Shown in pieces: positions 50,531-59,041 of a DNA stretch of 64,000 bases. The stretch covers positions 186,001 through 250,000 of the forward strand of contig NZ_RCVQ01000002.1 in NCBI RefSeq assembly GCF_016107285.1. The letters run 5' to 3'. Under the pieces are notes generated by a model. That model was not told the origin of the DNA. It saw only the letters and a program-made list of their open reading frames with translations, and ran no database searches. Both the position numbers and the translations under genes were made by a program. Position 1 is the first letter of the stretch. Each line of letters starts with the position of its first letter. This stretch comes from Roseomonas sp. KE0001 (lineage in GTDB: Bacteria > Pseudomonadota > Alphaproteobacteria > Acetobacterales > Acetobacteraceae).

Positions 50531-51556
50531 ATGGCTGTCACCCCTGCTGCCGCCACCCAACCGGCCCCCGTCGCGGCCCCGACCCTTGAGGTCCGCAACC
50601 TCAGGACCCACTTCTTCACCCGCGCGGGCGTGGTGAAGGCGGTGGACGACGTCTCCTTCACCGTCGGCCGCGGCAAGGTCCTCGGGCTGGTGGGGGAATC
50701 CGGCTCCGGCAAGACCGTCACCGGATTCTCCATTCTCGGCCTGGTCGACCCGCCGGGCCGCATCACCGGCGGCGAGATCCTGTTCCACGGGCAGAACCTG
50801 GCGAAGCTCTCGGAGGAGGAGATGCGGAGGCTGCGCGGCAACCGCATCGCCATGATCTTCCAGGACCCGATGATGACGCTGAACCCGGTGCTCCGGGTCG
50901 ACACGCAGATGATCGAGACCGTCCTGGCGCACGAGAAGGTCAGCAAGGAGGAGGCCCGCCAGCGCTCGCGTGATGCGCTGGGCATGGTCGGCATCCCCTC
51001 GCCGGACGAGCGGCTGAAGAGCTATCCTCACCAGTTCTCGGGCGGCATGCGCCAGCGCGTGGCCATCGCCATCGCCCTGCTGCACCGTCCCGAGCTGATC
51101 GTGGCCGACGAGCCGACCACCGCGCTCGACGTCACCATCCAGGCGCAGATCCTGGCCGAGGTGCAGAAGCTCTGCGCCGAGACCGGCACGGCGATGATCT
51201 GGATCACCCATGACCTCTCCGTCGTCGCCGGCCTCGCCGACGACATCGCGGTGATGTATGCCGGCCGCGTGGTGGAGAAGGGCGCGGTGGGCCCGGTGCT
51301 GGACGCGCCGCTGCACCCCTATACCGAGGGGCTGATCGGCAGCGTGCCGTCGCGCAACAAGCGTGGCGAGCCGCTGCGCCAGATCCCCGGCATGACGCCC
51401 TCCCTGCTCAGCCTGCCGCCGGGCTGCGCCTTCCGGGGCCGCTGCCCCAAGGCGCAGGACAAGTGCCGCGAGGAGCCGCCCTTCGGCGAGGTGCTGCCGG
51501 GCCGCGAGGCGCGCTGCTTCTTCCCCAACCTCACCCCCGCCGAGGCCGCCGCATGA
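50531..51556 (+). CDS. Peptide-type ABC transporter ATPase (DppD-like)
   Basis: A 341-residue ATPase with Walker A GESGSGKT, the signature FSGGMRQR, Walker [13 protein letters not shown] and the H-loop WITHDLS. The C-terminal oligopeptide-type extension has [17 protein letters not shown], a cysteine cluster seen in Dpp/Opp ATPases. Its stop overlaps the next start (ATGA). Confidence 0.97.
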   Translation: MAVTPAAATQPAPVAAPTLEVRNLRTHFFTRAGVVKAVDDVSFTVGRGKVLGLVGESGSGKTVTGFSILGLVDPPGRITGGEILFHGQNLAKLSEEEMRRLRGNRIAMIFQDPMMTLNPVLRVDTQMIETVLAHEKVSKEEARQRSRDALGMVGIPSPDERLKSYPHQFSGGMRQRVAIAIALLHRPELIVADEPTTALDVTIQAQILAEVQKLCAETGTAMIWITHDLSVVAGLADDIAVMYAGRVVEKGAVGPVLDAPLHPYTEGLIGSVPSRNKRGEPLRQIPGMTPSLLSLPPGCAFRGRCPKAQDKCREEPPFGEVLPGREARCFFPNLTPAEAAA

Positions 51557-52554
51557 GCACGCCGATCATCGAGTTGAAGGGCGTCTCCAAGCGCTTCTCG
51601 AAGAAGCAGGACTTCGCCGGCAAGCTGATCGGCAGGCTGACCGGCGGCGTGAAGGACGAGACGGTGCATGCCGTGGACGGCGTCGACCTGACCGTCAACA
51701 AGGGCGAGGTGGTCGGGCTGGTGGGCGAATCCGGCTGTGGCAAGTCCACCCTGGGGCGCATGGTGGCCGGCATCATGCCGGCCTCGGGCGGCGAGATCCT
51801 CTGGCACGGCCAGCCGGTCGCCAGCCTCAGCGGCGCCGAGGCCCGCCGCGCCAAGCTGCAGACGCAGATGATCTTCCAGGACCCCTACGCCAGCCTGAAC
51901 CCGCGCATGCGGGTCTCGGAGATCGTCGGCGAGGCGCCGAAGGTGCATGGGCTGGTCCCGCGCGGCACCTATGATTCCTACGTGGACAACCAGCTGCGCC
52001 GGGCCGGGCTCGATCCCTCGCTGAAGCGGCGCTATCCGCACCAGTTCTCCGGCGGCCAGCGGCAGCGCATCGGCATCGCCCGCGCGCTGGCGGTGCAGCC
52101 GGAGTTCATCGTCTGCGACGAGGCGGTGGCGGCGCTCGACGTCTCGATCCAGGCGCAGATCCTGAACCTGTTCATGGAGCTGCGGCGCGATCTCGACCTG
52201 ACCTACCTGTTCATCAGCCACGATCTCGGCGTCGTCGAGCACCTCTCCGACCGCGTCGTCATCATGTATCTGGGCCGGGTGGTGGAGGAGGCCAGGGCGG
52301 AGGAGATCTTCGCCCGCGCCAACCACCCCTATACCCAGGCGCTGCTGGACGAGGTGCCGCGCATCGAGGCCCGGAAGAAGCACTTCGCCGGCATCAAGGG
52401 CGAGATCCCCTCGCCGCTGGACCCGCCGCCGGGCTGCCACTTCCACCCGCGCTGCCCGCATGCCTTCGACCGCTGCCGCGTCGAGCGGCCGGCGCTGCGC
52501 GAGGTGGCGCCGGGGCACCGCTCCGCCTGCCACCTGAACGACAAGGCCGCCTGA
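51553..52554 (+). CDS. Peptide-type ABC transporter ATPase (DppF-like)
   Basis: A 333-residue ATPase: Walker A GESGCGKST, signature FSGGQRQR, Walker B FIVCDEAVAALD (Ala where Pro is commoner in DEP) and H-loop FISHDLG. The cysteine-bearing tail PPGCHFHPRCPHAFDRC matches DppF. Coupled to the DppD-like gene by a 4-base overlap; last gene of the transporter operon. Confidence 0.97.
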   Translation: MSTPIIELKGVSKRFSKKQDFAGKLIGRLTGGVKDETVHAVDGVDLTVNKGEVVGLVGESGCGKSTLGRMVAGIMPASGGEILWHGQPVASLSGAEARRAKLQTQMIFQDPYASLNPRMRVSEIVGEAPKVHGLVPRGTYDSYVDNQLRRAGLDPSLKRRYPHQFSGGQRQRIGIARALAVQPEFIVCDEAVAALDVSIQAQILNLFMELRRDLDLTYLFISHDLGVVEHLSDRVVIMYLGRVVEEARAEEIFARANHPYTQALLDEVPRIEARKKHFAGIKGEIPSPLDPPPGCHFHPRCPHAFDRCRVERPALREVAPGHRSACHLNDKAA

Positions 52555-52610
52555 GAAAAGGGCCAGGCCCGGGCTTGCCTTGCCTCCGGTCGAGGCGGCA
52601 AGCTCGGGCC

Positions 52611-52955
52611 ATGTCGATCACCCTCTACCACAACCCCGCCTGCGGCACCTCGCGCCGGGTGCTGGAGATGCTCCGGCAGGCCGGTCACGCGCCCCGGATC
52701 GTCGAGTATCTGAAGAACCCGCCGGACCGCCCGACGCTGGAGCGGCTCTTCGCCGCGCTCGGCCCCGCCATGCTGCGGCGCAAGGGCACGCCCTATGACG
52801 CGCTGGGGCTGGACGATGCGGCGCTCCCGCCCGCGGCGCTGCTCGACGCGGTGCAGGCCCATCCCATCCTGATCGAGCGCCCGATCGTGGAAACCCCCCT
52901 CGGCATCCGCCTCGGCCGGCCGCCCGAGGCGGTGCAGGAGATCCTTCCCGCTTGA
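52611..52955 (+). CDS. arsC: ArsC-family reductase (arsenate reductase, glutaredoxin type)
   Basis: A 114-residue thioredoxin-fold protein. The active-site motif YHNPACGTSRRVLEML carries C11, and LIERPIVETPLGIRLGRP supplies the arginines that hold arsenate in ArsC of E. coli type. No ars regulator or pump is nearby, so a housekeeping YffB/Spx-like role is also possible. The stop is overlapped by the start of the next gene. Confidence 0.85.
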   Translation: MSITLYHNPACGTSRRVLEMLRQAGHAPRIVEYLKNPPDRPTLERLFAALGPAMLRRKGTPYDALGLDDAALPPAALLDAVQAHPILIERPIVETPLGIRLGRPPEAVQEILPA

Positions 52956-53374
52956 CCGGGCGGCTGCTGCCCGTCCTCTCCCTGCTGCTGGCCGGCTGCG
53001 CCCTGTCGGAGGCCCGCATGGTGGCCGAGGCGCGGCGGGACATGGTGGGGCTGCGGCGCGCCGATCTCTATGTCTGCGCCGGCTTCCCGAGCCGGACGGA
53101 GCGGATCGACGTGCTGCGGGAGATCTACAGCTACGAGCTGCAGGGCCATCAGGAAGGCGGGCTGAACCTGAACCTGCCCGTGGTCGGCGGCCTGAACCTG
53201 ATGGGCGACGCCGGCTATTGCCGGGCCAATTTCGAGCTGATCGACGGCATGGTGACGCGGGTGGGCTTCAGCGGCGACAATGATTCCCCCGGCGCGCCGG
53301 AAGCCCGCTGCGCGCCGATCATCAAGAGCTGCCTCGGCATGGAACGCTCGGCCCCGCCCAAGGCGCCGGGCTGA
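52952..53374 (+). CDS. Small predicted lipoprotein
   Basis: A 140-residue protein with a lipobox (LSLLLAGC, acylated Cys near residue 16) after a short signal, so it is probably anchored in a membrane facing the periplasm. The mature part has several cysteines (YVCAGF, GYCRANF, EARCAPIIKSC) that could form disulphides. TTG start overlapping the arsC stop (TTGA). Family not recognised; function unknown. Confidence 0.7.
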   Translation: MTGRLLPVLSLLLAGCALSEARMVAEARRDMVGLRRADLYVCAGFPSRTERIDVLREIYSYELQGHQEGGLNLNLPVVGGLNLMGDAGYCRANFELIDGMVTRVGFSGDNDSPGAPEARCAPIIKSCLGMERSAPPKAPG

Positions 53375-53413
53375 CCGCCCCGGACTGATCGCCCCGGACT
53401 GATCGCCCTGGGG

Positions 53414-53878
53414 CTATTCCTCCGTCGCCTCGGCCACGGGCAGGATGGCGGTTTCCTTGGCGGAGGTGATGGCCAGGATGGCCTCGGTCCGCTCCACCCC
53501 CGGCTGGCCGCGCACCTGCTCGGCGACGAAGCGTTCCAGCGTGGCGAGATCGGGCAGGCGCAGCTTCAGGAGGAAGGTCCAGGCGCCGGTGACATGATGG
53601 CATTCCAGCACCGGCTCGGCCGCCCGCATGGCGATGCGGAAGGCATTCTCCTCCCGCCCCGGCCGCAGCGAGACGAAGACGAAGGCGAGGAGGGGGCAGC
53701 CGATGGCGCCGGGGTCGAGATCGGCGCGCCAGCCGCGGATGGTGCCGCGTTCCTCCAGCCGCTTGACCCGCTCGGCCGTGGCCGAGACCGAGAGGCCGGC
53801 GACCTTGGCCAGCTCGGCGAGTCCCGCCGCGCCATTGTCCTGCAGGGCGACGAGAATGTTCCGGTCGATGGCATCCAT
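53414..53878 (-). CDS. Lrp/AsnC-family transcriptional regulator
   Basis: A 154-residue regulator: the N-terminal AsnC helix-turn-helix (MDAIDRNILVALQDNGAAGLAELA...LSVSATAERVKRLEE) is followed by a RAM ligand-binding domain. It lies 97 bases downstream of the ornithine decarboxylase gene on the same strand, which suggests it responds to an amino acid such as ornithine, arginine or lysine; that link is inference. Confidence 0.92.
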   Translation of the reverse strand: MDAIDRNILVALQDNGAAGLAELAKVAGLSVSATAERVKRLEERGTIRGWRADLDPGAIGCPLLAFVFVSLRPGREENAFRIAMRAAEPVLECHHVTGAWTFLLKLRLPDLATLERFVAEQVRGQPGVERTEAILAITSAKETAILPVAEATEE

Positions 53879-53975
53879 GGCGCGACTTTATCCGGCGCTT
53901 CGCGATCGCGAAACGTGAAAATGGCGCATGGATGCGGGATAAGGCGGGAAGGGGATGGCCCTTCCCGCCCGGCCG

Positions 53976-55106
53976 TCAGATGTAGTGCTCGGCCAGCGGC
54001 TTGAAGCCGTTGAAGCCCTGGCTGGCATAGGTGGTGACATAGGCGCCGGTCGAGAGCAGCTCGATCCGGTCGCCGCAGTCGAGCGCCAGCGGCAGGCGGT
54101 AGTTGGACTTCTCGTACAGCGTGTCGGTGCTGTCGCAGGTCGGGCCGGCGATGGTCACGGGGCCTTCCGCGCCGCCGTCATGCGGGGTGCGGAAGGCGTA
54201 CTTGATCGCCTCGCCCTCGGTCTCGGCCAGCCCGCCGAAGCGGCCGATGTCGAGATAGACCCAGCGCACCGGGTCGTCCTTCTCCTTGCGCGAGACCAGC
54301 ACCACCTCGGTCGAGACGACGCCGGCATCGCCGACGATGAAGCGGCCCGGCTCGATCAGGATCTCCGGCAGGGCATTGCCGAAATGCTCGACCATGGCGC
54401 CCATGATGGCGGCGCCGAAATCGTCGATCTCCGGCACCTCCTGGCGGTAGCGCACCGGATAGCCGCCGCCGAGATTGGCCATCCGCAGCCGGATGCCGGC
54501 GTCCTTCAGGTCGGTGAAGAGCAGGGCGACGCGGGCGATGGCCGCCTCATAGGCGGCGGTGCGGGTCTGCTGGCTGCCGACGTGGAAGGAGATGCCATAG
54601 GGATCGAGGCCGAGGTCGCGGGCCAGGATCATCAGCTCGCGCGCCATCTCGACCTCGCAGCCGAACTTCTTCGACAGCGGCCATTCGGCGCCGAGATTGC
54701 CCACCAGGATGCGGCAATAGACCCGCGCGCCGGGGGCGGAGCGGGCGAGCTTGCGCAGCTCCGGCTCCGAGTCGAAGGCGAACATGCGCACGCCATGGGC
54801 ATAGGCGGCCTTGATCGCGCTTTCCTTCTTCACGGTGTTGCCGAAGGAGATCGCCTCGGGCCGGGCGCCGGCGGCCAGGCAGGCCTCGACCTCCTCCAGC
54901 GAGGCGGCGTCGAAGCAGGAGTCGAGCCCGACCAGGCGGTCCAGGATCGGAGCCGCCGGATTGGCCTTCACGGCGTAGTAGATGCGGGCGAGCGGCATGG
55001 CCGCGCGCAGCCGGCCGTAATTCTCGGCGACGCGATCGACGTCGACGACGAGGCACGGCGTCGCCGGAGCGGCGTCACGCAGGAAGCGGGAGACCTTCGG
55101 GGTCAT
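53976..55106 (-). CDS. speF: Ornithine decarboxylase (PLP fold III, eukaryotic-like type)
   Basis: A 376-residue type-III PLP decarboxylase that makes putrescine from ornithine, possibly also cadaverine from lysine. The Schiff-base lysine is K47 in YYAVKANP. The PLP-phosphate glycine loop is LGGGYPVRY, and the second-subunit cysteine is in GPTCDSTDTLYE. The ATG at 55106 follows GGAGGG by 6 bases. The frame is open upstream, but the extra residues fall in the leader and do not resemble the family. The gene name follows usage for this alphaproteobacterial enzyme with the speF leader. Confidence 0.93.
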   Translation of the reverse strand: MTPKVSRFLRDAAPATPCLVVDVDRVAENYGRLRAAMPLARIYYAVKANPAAPILDRLVGLDSCFDAASLEEVEACLAAGARPEAISFGNTVKKESAIKAAYAHGVRMFAFDSEPELRKLARSAPGARVYCRILVGNLGAEWPLSKKFGCEVEMARELMILARDLGLDPYGISFHVGSQQTRTAAYEAAIARVALLFTDLKDAGIRLRMANLGGGYPVRYRQEVPEIDDFGAAIMGAMVEHFGNALPEILIEPGRFIVGDAGVVSTEVVLVSRKEKDDPVRWVYLDIGRFGGLAETEGEAIKYAFRTPHDGGAEGPVTIAGPTCDSTDTLYEKSNYRLPLALDCGDRIELLSTGAYVTTYASQGFNGFKPLAEHYI

Positions 55107-55315
55107 CGCACACCCTCCATCCAATAGGGAGGACCGCCCCTGTTCGGAGGCACGGCCCCAAGTTGACGAAACGGTCGAACGAACCAGCGACCAAGAGAGG
55201 CCGGCTGAGGCTCGCGCCTTTCGCCGGGGTTGCCAGAACGCTTGACGTCGTTGCGTAAACCTTTGGCCGATCAGGGTCGGCCGGGGGCCAGAGGCACGTG
55301 CGTACTGCGTCTGCG
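55107..55315 (-). promoter_or_regulatory. Structured leader RNA of ornithine decarboxylase, speF-motif candidate
   Basis: The transcript leader between the predicted start near 55313 and the gene is about 207 bases. On the minus strand it shows CCTCTGGCC pairing with GGCCAAAGG (one mismatch), an alternative stem GGCCGA/TCGGCC inside it, a nested stem CCGGC...GCCGG enclosing AGGC-GCGA-GCCT, and a last hairpin CCTCC/GGAGG (55128-55132 with 55114-55118) that pairs off the ribosome binding site. A conserved speF leader is known before this gene in alphaproteobacteria; a covariance search would settle it. Confidence 0.55.
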
Positions 55316-55319
55316 GCGC

Positions 55320-55347
55320 CATATAGAGATCCCGCCGGCGGACGCAA
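55320..55347 (-). promoter_or_regulatory. Promoter for the ornithine decarboxylase leader
   Basis: On the minus strand TTGCGT (55347-55342), 16 bases, then TATATG (55325-55320), placing the start near 55313. It would exclude the in-frame upstream ATG at 55322 from the message. Confidence 0.55.
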
Positions 55348-55459
55348 AGGGTTTTCCGGGGGCGTGGCCGGGTTTTTTCCGCATATCTCCCCCGCAAGGC
55401 CGGAAACTCCCCGGAAAGCGGGCTTGGCGGCGGGAAGCCTCCAGCGCCGCGATCCCGCT
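55348..55459. other. Intergenic region between tetR end and the decarboxylase promoter
   Basis: Just over 110 bases without a gene. It contains a run of six A/T (55373-55378) and several CCGG-rich short stems. No clear terminator for tetR is seen. Confidence 0.5.
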
Positions 55460-56140
55460 TCAGGCGAATCCGTCCGTTTCCGCCCTGGCCGTCCCCCTGC
55501 CCCCCTCGTCGCCATGCAGCCGGACGATGGCCCGCGCCGCCTGGCGGGCCAGCAGCGCCACCTCCTCCTCCCCGGCCGGGCCGGACAGGCCGAGCGTCGC
55601 GCGCAGGAACAGGTCCCCGCGCAGCAGCGACAGGAACTGCTCGGCGGCGAGGGCGGGAGAGGCGGCGGCGTGCAGCTGGCCGCGCCGCTGCTCCTCGGCC
55701 AGCCAGCCGGCCAGCCAGAGGCACATGCCGCGCGGCCCCTCGGCGTAGAAGCTGCGCGCCAGCTCGGGGAAGCGCGGCGCCTCGGCGATGACCATGCGGT
55801 GCAGGGCGCGAACCCGCGGCTGTAGCAGGAAGCGCAGCCATTGCGTGCCCAGCTCGGTCAGCGCCTCCTCCAGCCCCAGCTCGTGGCTGGAGAACAGGAC
55901 CTCCAGCACGCCGCGCATCCGGGCGCAGTTGCCGGCGACGATCTCGGCGAAGAGGGCGTCCTTCCCGGCGAAATGGGCGTAGAGCGTGGCCTTCGAGACC
56001 TGCGCGGCGCGGGCGATGCCGTCCATCGAGACGGCGCCGAAGCCTTCGGCGAGGAACAGCCCGGCCGCGGCCTCCAGGATGGCGCGGCGCTTGGGGGAGA
56101 TGTCGGTCGCGGCGGCGCTGGCGGGCAGGGTGTCGGACAT
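55460..56140 (-). CDS. TetR-family repressor of the divergent efflux pair
   Basis: A 226-residue TetR regulator. The helix-turn-helix is in DGIARAAQVSKATLYAHFAGKDALF (residues ~40-65), and the remainder is a helical ligand domain of the AcrR/C-terminal type. It is divergent from the emrAB-like genes. Palindromes at 56182-56201 and 56243-56261 in the gap are probable binding sites, and the first overlaps a tetR -10 (TTTAAT on the minus strand), which suggests autoregulation. Confidence 0.92.
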   Translation of the reverse strand: MSDTLPASAAATDISPKRRAILEAAAGLFLAEGFGAVSMDGIARAAQVSKATLYAHFAGKDALFAEIVAGNCARMRGVLEVLFSSHELGLEEALTELGTQWLRFLLQPRVRALHRMVIAEAPRFPELARSFYAEGPRGMCLWLAGWLAEEQRRGQLHAAASPALAAEQFLSLLRGDLFLRATLGLSGPAGEEEVALLARQAARAIVRLHGDEGGRGTARAETDGFA

Positions 56141-56181
56141 GACACCGGAGTAAGGCCGCGCCTGGCCCGGATCAACATTAA

Positions 56182-56201
56182 ACTGAACGGTCCAGTTCAG
56201 T
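56182..56201. promoter_or_regulatory. TetR operator 1
   Basis: A perfect inverted repeat: ACTGAAC, 6 bases, GTTCAGT. It abuts a minus-strand TTTAAT (tetR -10) and a plus-strand TTGACT (56203-56208). Confidence 0.75.
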
Positions 56202-56242
56202 CTTGACTCGCGGCCGCCCTGCCGTCACCTGCGGGGAAAGCC

Positions 56243-56261
56243 GAACTGAACCGTTCAGTTC
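56243..56261. promoter_or_regulatory. TetR operator 2
   Basis: A perfect palindrome, GAACTGAAC-C-GTTCAGTTC, centred on 56252, 12 bases before the EmrA-like start codon. It has the same half-site as operator 1 but with a 1-base centre. Confidence 0.8.
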
Positions 56262-56273
56262 CGAGGTGCCCCG

Positions 56274-57437
56274 ATGAACGCTCCCGTCTCTCCCGCCGCT
56301 GCGGCCGAGGCCAGCCGGCTGACGCAGCCGGCCCCGCCGCCGCGCCGCCGCCGGCGCTGGCTGCTCCGCCTGCTGCCGGTCGTGCTGCTGCTCGCCCTGG
56401 GGCTGGGCGGAAGCTGGTACTGGACGGTGGGGCGTTTCCTGGCCGAGACCGATGACGCCTATGTGCAGGGCGACATCAGCGTGCTGAGCGCGCGCCTCGA
56501 GGCCGATGTCCTGGCCATTCCCGTCGGCGACAACCAGCCGGTCCGTGCGGGGGAGCTGCTGATGCGCCTCGACGACCGCGACGCACGGCTGCAGGTCCGG
56601 CAGGCGGAGGCCAGCCTGGACGAGGCGGTGGCGGCGGAGGCCACGGCGCGCGAGACCCTGGAGCAGCTGCGCGCCCAGATCGGCGCCGCCCGCGCGCAGG
56701 TGGCGCAGGCGGAGGCCGAGCAGGTGCGCGCCGCCGCCGATGCCGGCCGCACCCGCGCGCTGGTCGGCGGCGGCTGGTCCTCGCGCCAGTCGAACGACCA
56801 GGCGGTGGCCGACCAGCGCAAGGCGGAGGCGGGACGCCAGGCGGCCGAGGCGGAGCTGGCGGTGCGGCAGCGCGCGGTCGCCGTGCAGCAGGCGCAGCTG
56901 GACCAGGCCGCGGCGCGGCGCGAGCAGGCCGCCGCGGCCCTCGACCTGGCGCACCGCAACGCCTCCTATGCCGAGATCCGCGCGCCCTTCGACGGCATCG
57001 CCGGCAACCGCGCGGCGCAGCTCGGCCAGCTGGTCCGCCCCGGGCAGCGGCTGCTGGCGGTCGCGCCGCCGCCGGAGCAGCTCTATGTGGTCGCCAACTT
57101 CAAGGAGACGCAGCTGGCCGGCATGCGGCCGGGGCAGCCGGTGGAGATCACCGTCGATGCCATTCCGGGCGTCGTCTTCCATGGCCGGGTGGACAGCTTC
57201 GCCCCCGGCACCGGCAGCCAGTTCAGCCTGCTGCCGCCGGAGAACGCCACCGGCAACTTCACCAAGATCGTGCAGCGCGTGCCGGTGAAGCTGGTGCTGG
57301 AGCCGGGGCAGGACCCGGCGGCGCTCGCCCTGCTGCGCCCCGGCCTCTCGGTGGTGGCCGAGGTCGATACCCGCGCCGATCCGGGCGCGCCGCGCGGGGT
57401 GCTGGCCGCCGCCGCCGGCACGCTCGGCCTGCGCTGA
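56274..57437 (+). CDS. EmrA-like HlyD-family efflux adaptor
   Basis: A 387-residue membrane-fusion protein. One N-terminal helix ([22 protein letters not shown]), lipoyl halves (SVLSARLEADVLAIPVGD and IRAPFDGIAGNRAAQLGQLV), a long coiled-coil hairpin rich in Ala/Gln/Glu (about residues 100-215) and a beta-barrel (NFKETQLAGMRPGQPVEI) are seen. It would join the MFS pump to an outer-membrane channel. Seven bases before the pump gene. Confidence 0.95.
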   Translation: MNAPVSPAAAAEASRLTQPAPPPRRRRRWLLRLLPVVLLLALGLGGSWYWTVGRFLAETDDAYVQGDISVLSARLEADVLAIPVGDNQPVRAGELLMRLDDRDARLQVRQAEASLDEAVAAEATARETLEQLRAQIGAARAQVAQAEAEQVRAAADAGRTRALVGGGWSSRQSNDQAVADQRKAEAGRQAAEAELAVRQRAVAVQQAQLDQAAARREQAAAALDLAHRNASYAEIRAPFDGIAGNRAAQLGQLVRPGQRLLAVAPPPEQLYVVANFKETQLAGMRPGQPVEITVDAIPGVVFHGRVDSFAPGTGSQFSLLPPENATGNFTKIVQRVPVKLVLEPGQDPAALALLRPGLSVVAEVDTRADPGAPRGVLAAAAGTLGLR

Positions 57438-57444
57438 GCGCGCC

Positions 57445-59013
57445 GTGAGCGCCAGCCTCGCCGCCGGTGGCGCGCCCGCCGCGGCCGGCCTGCCCCTGAA
57501 GGCCCGCATCGGCTTCATGGCGATGGTCTTCGGCATGTTCATGGCGATCCTGGACATCCAGATCGTCGCCGCCTCGATCTCGGAGATCCAGGCCGGCCTC
57601 GCCGCCAGCCCGGACGAGGCGAGCTGGGTGCAGACCAGCTACCTGATCGCCGAGATCGTCATGATCCCGCTCTCGGGCTTCCTCTCGCGCCTGCTCTCCA
57701 CACGGGTGCTGTTCACCGCCTCGGCCACCGGCTTCACCGTCTTCTCGCTCGCCTGCGCGCTGTCCTCCAGCCTGGGCACCATGGTGGTGTTCCGCGCCGC
57801 CCAGGGCTTCATCGGCGGCGCCATGATCCCGACGGTCTTCGCCGCCAGCTTCATGCTCTTCCCGCCCAGCCGGCGCGCCTCGGCGACCGTGCTGATCGGC
57901 CTGACCGCGACGCTGGCGCCGACCATCGGCCCGACCCTCGGCGGCTGGCTCACCCAGAGCTTCTCCTGGCACTGGCTGTTCCTGATCAACGTGCCGGTCG
58001 GCCTGGCCATCGCGCTCACGGTCTGGAACACGGTGGACATCGACCGCCCGGACCCCGCGCTGCTGGCGAGGTTCGACTGGTGGGGGCTGCTCGCCATGGC
58101 CGCCTTCCTCGGCAGCCTGGAATACGTGATGGAGGAGGGGCCGCGCTGGGACTGGCTGCAGGACGGCACGGTGCGGGTCTTCGCCCTGGTCTGCCTGGGC
58201 GGCGGCGCCGCCTTCTTCTGGCGGGCGCTGACCCGGGCAGAGCCGATCGTCGACCTGCGCGCCTTCCGCAACCGCAACTTCGCCATCGGCTGCCTGTTCA
58301 GCTTCATCCTGGGCACCGGCCTCTATGGCTCGGTCTACCTGATCCCGCTCTTCCTGGGCCGGGTGCGCGGCTACAACTCCATGCAGATCGGCGAGGTGAT
58401 GTTCATCACCGGCCTCTGCATGTTCTGCGTGGCGCCGGTCGTGGGCCGGCTGCTGGCGCGCTTCGACCCGCGGCCGATCCTGGCCGTCGGGCTGCTGCTC
58501 TTCTTCATCGCCATGTGGGAGACGGCGCGGCTGACCACCGAGAGCGCCTTCGCCGAGATGGCCTTCCCCCTCGGCCTGCGCGGCGTCGCCATGATGATGT
58601 GCATGGCGCCGATCAACCAGATCGCGCTCGGCACCATGGCGCCGGCGCAGCTCAAGGGAGCGGCGGGGCTCTACAACCTGATGCGCAACCTGGGCGGCGC
58701 GGTCGGCCTCGCGGTCATCAACACCCTCGTCACCGACCGCTCCTACCTGCACCGGCTGCATCTGACGGAGGCGCTGAACTGGGCGCGGGAGGGGGTGGGG
58801 GAATACCAGTCCACCCTGAGCGGCGCGCTGGAGGGCGGGCTGGGCGGCGCGGCCGATCTGGCGGCGCTGGCCCGGATCAAGGGCATGGTGACGCAGCAGG
58901 CGCTGGTGCTGGCCTATAACGACGTGCTGATGGTGATGGCCGGCAGCTTCCTGCTCGCCCTGCCGCTGGTGCTGCTGCTGCGCCGCCCGCGGGCGGGCGG
59001 CGGCGGGCACTGA
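57445..59013 (+). CDS. EmrB-like DHA2-family MFS efflux pump
   Basis: A 522-residue drug:H+ antiporter with 14 predicted helices. Motif A-like LSRLLSTRVLF and the DHA2 element LDIQIVAASISEIQAGL near helix 1 with SWVQTSYLIAEI at helix 2 are typical of EmrB. The start is GTG 57445. Expected to export lipophilic toxins; specific ligand unknown. No terminator is obvious in the 28-base gap to convergent thiG. Confidence 0.95.
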   Translation: MSASLAAGGAPAAAGLPLKARIGFMAMVFGMFMAILDIQIVAASISEIQAGLAASPDEASWVQTSYLIAEIVMIPLSGFLSRLLSTRVLFTASATGFTVFSLACALSSSLGTMVVFRAAQGFIGGAMIPTVFAASFMLFPPSRRASATVLIGLTATLAPTIGPTLGGWLTQSFSWHWLFLINVPVGLAIALTVWNTVDIDRPDPALLARFDWWGLLAMAAFLGSLEYVMEEGPRWDWLQDGTVRVFALVCLGGGAAFFWRALTRAEPIVDLRAFRNRNFAIGCLFSFILGTGLYGSVYLIPLFLGRVRGYNSMQIGEVMFITGLCMFCVAPVVGRLLARFDPRPILAVGLLLFFIAMWETARLTTESAFAEMAFPLGLRGVAMMMCMAPINQIALGTMAPAQLKGAAGLYNLMRNLGGAVGLAVINTLVTDRSYLHRLHLTEALNWAREGVGEYQSTLSGALEGGLGGAADLAALARIKGMVTQQALVLAYNDVLMVMAGSFLLALPLVLLLRRPRAGGGGH

Positions 59014-59041
59014 GGCCGGACGCCGCGCACCGCCGCCAGCC

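Noticed and set aside
55107-55322. Upstream in-frame start of the ornithine decarboxylase at 55322
   Set aside because: It would add about 72 unconserved residues, lies within the predicted -10 box and lacks a ribosome binding site; the region reads better as a leader RNA.
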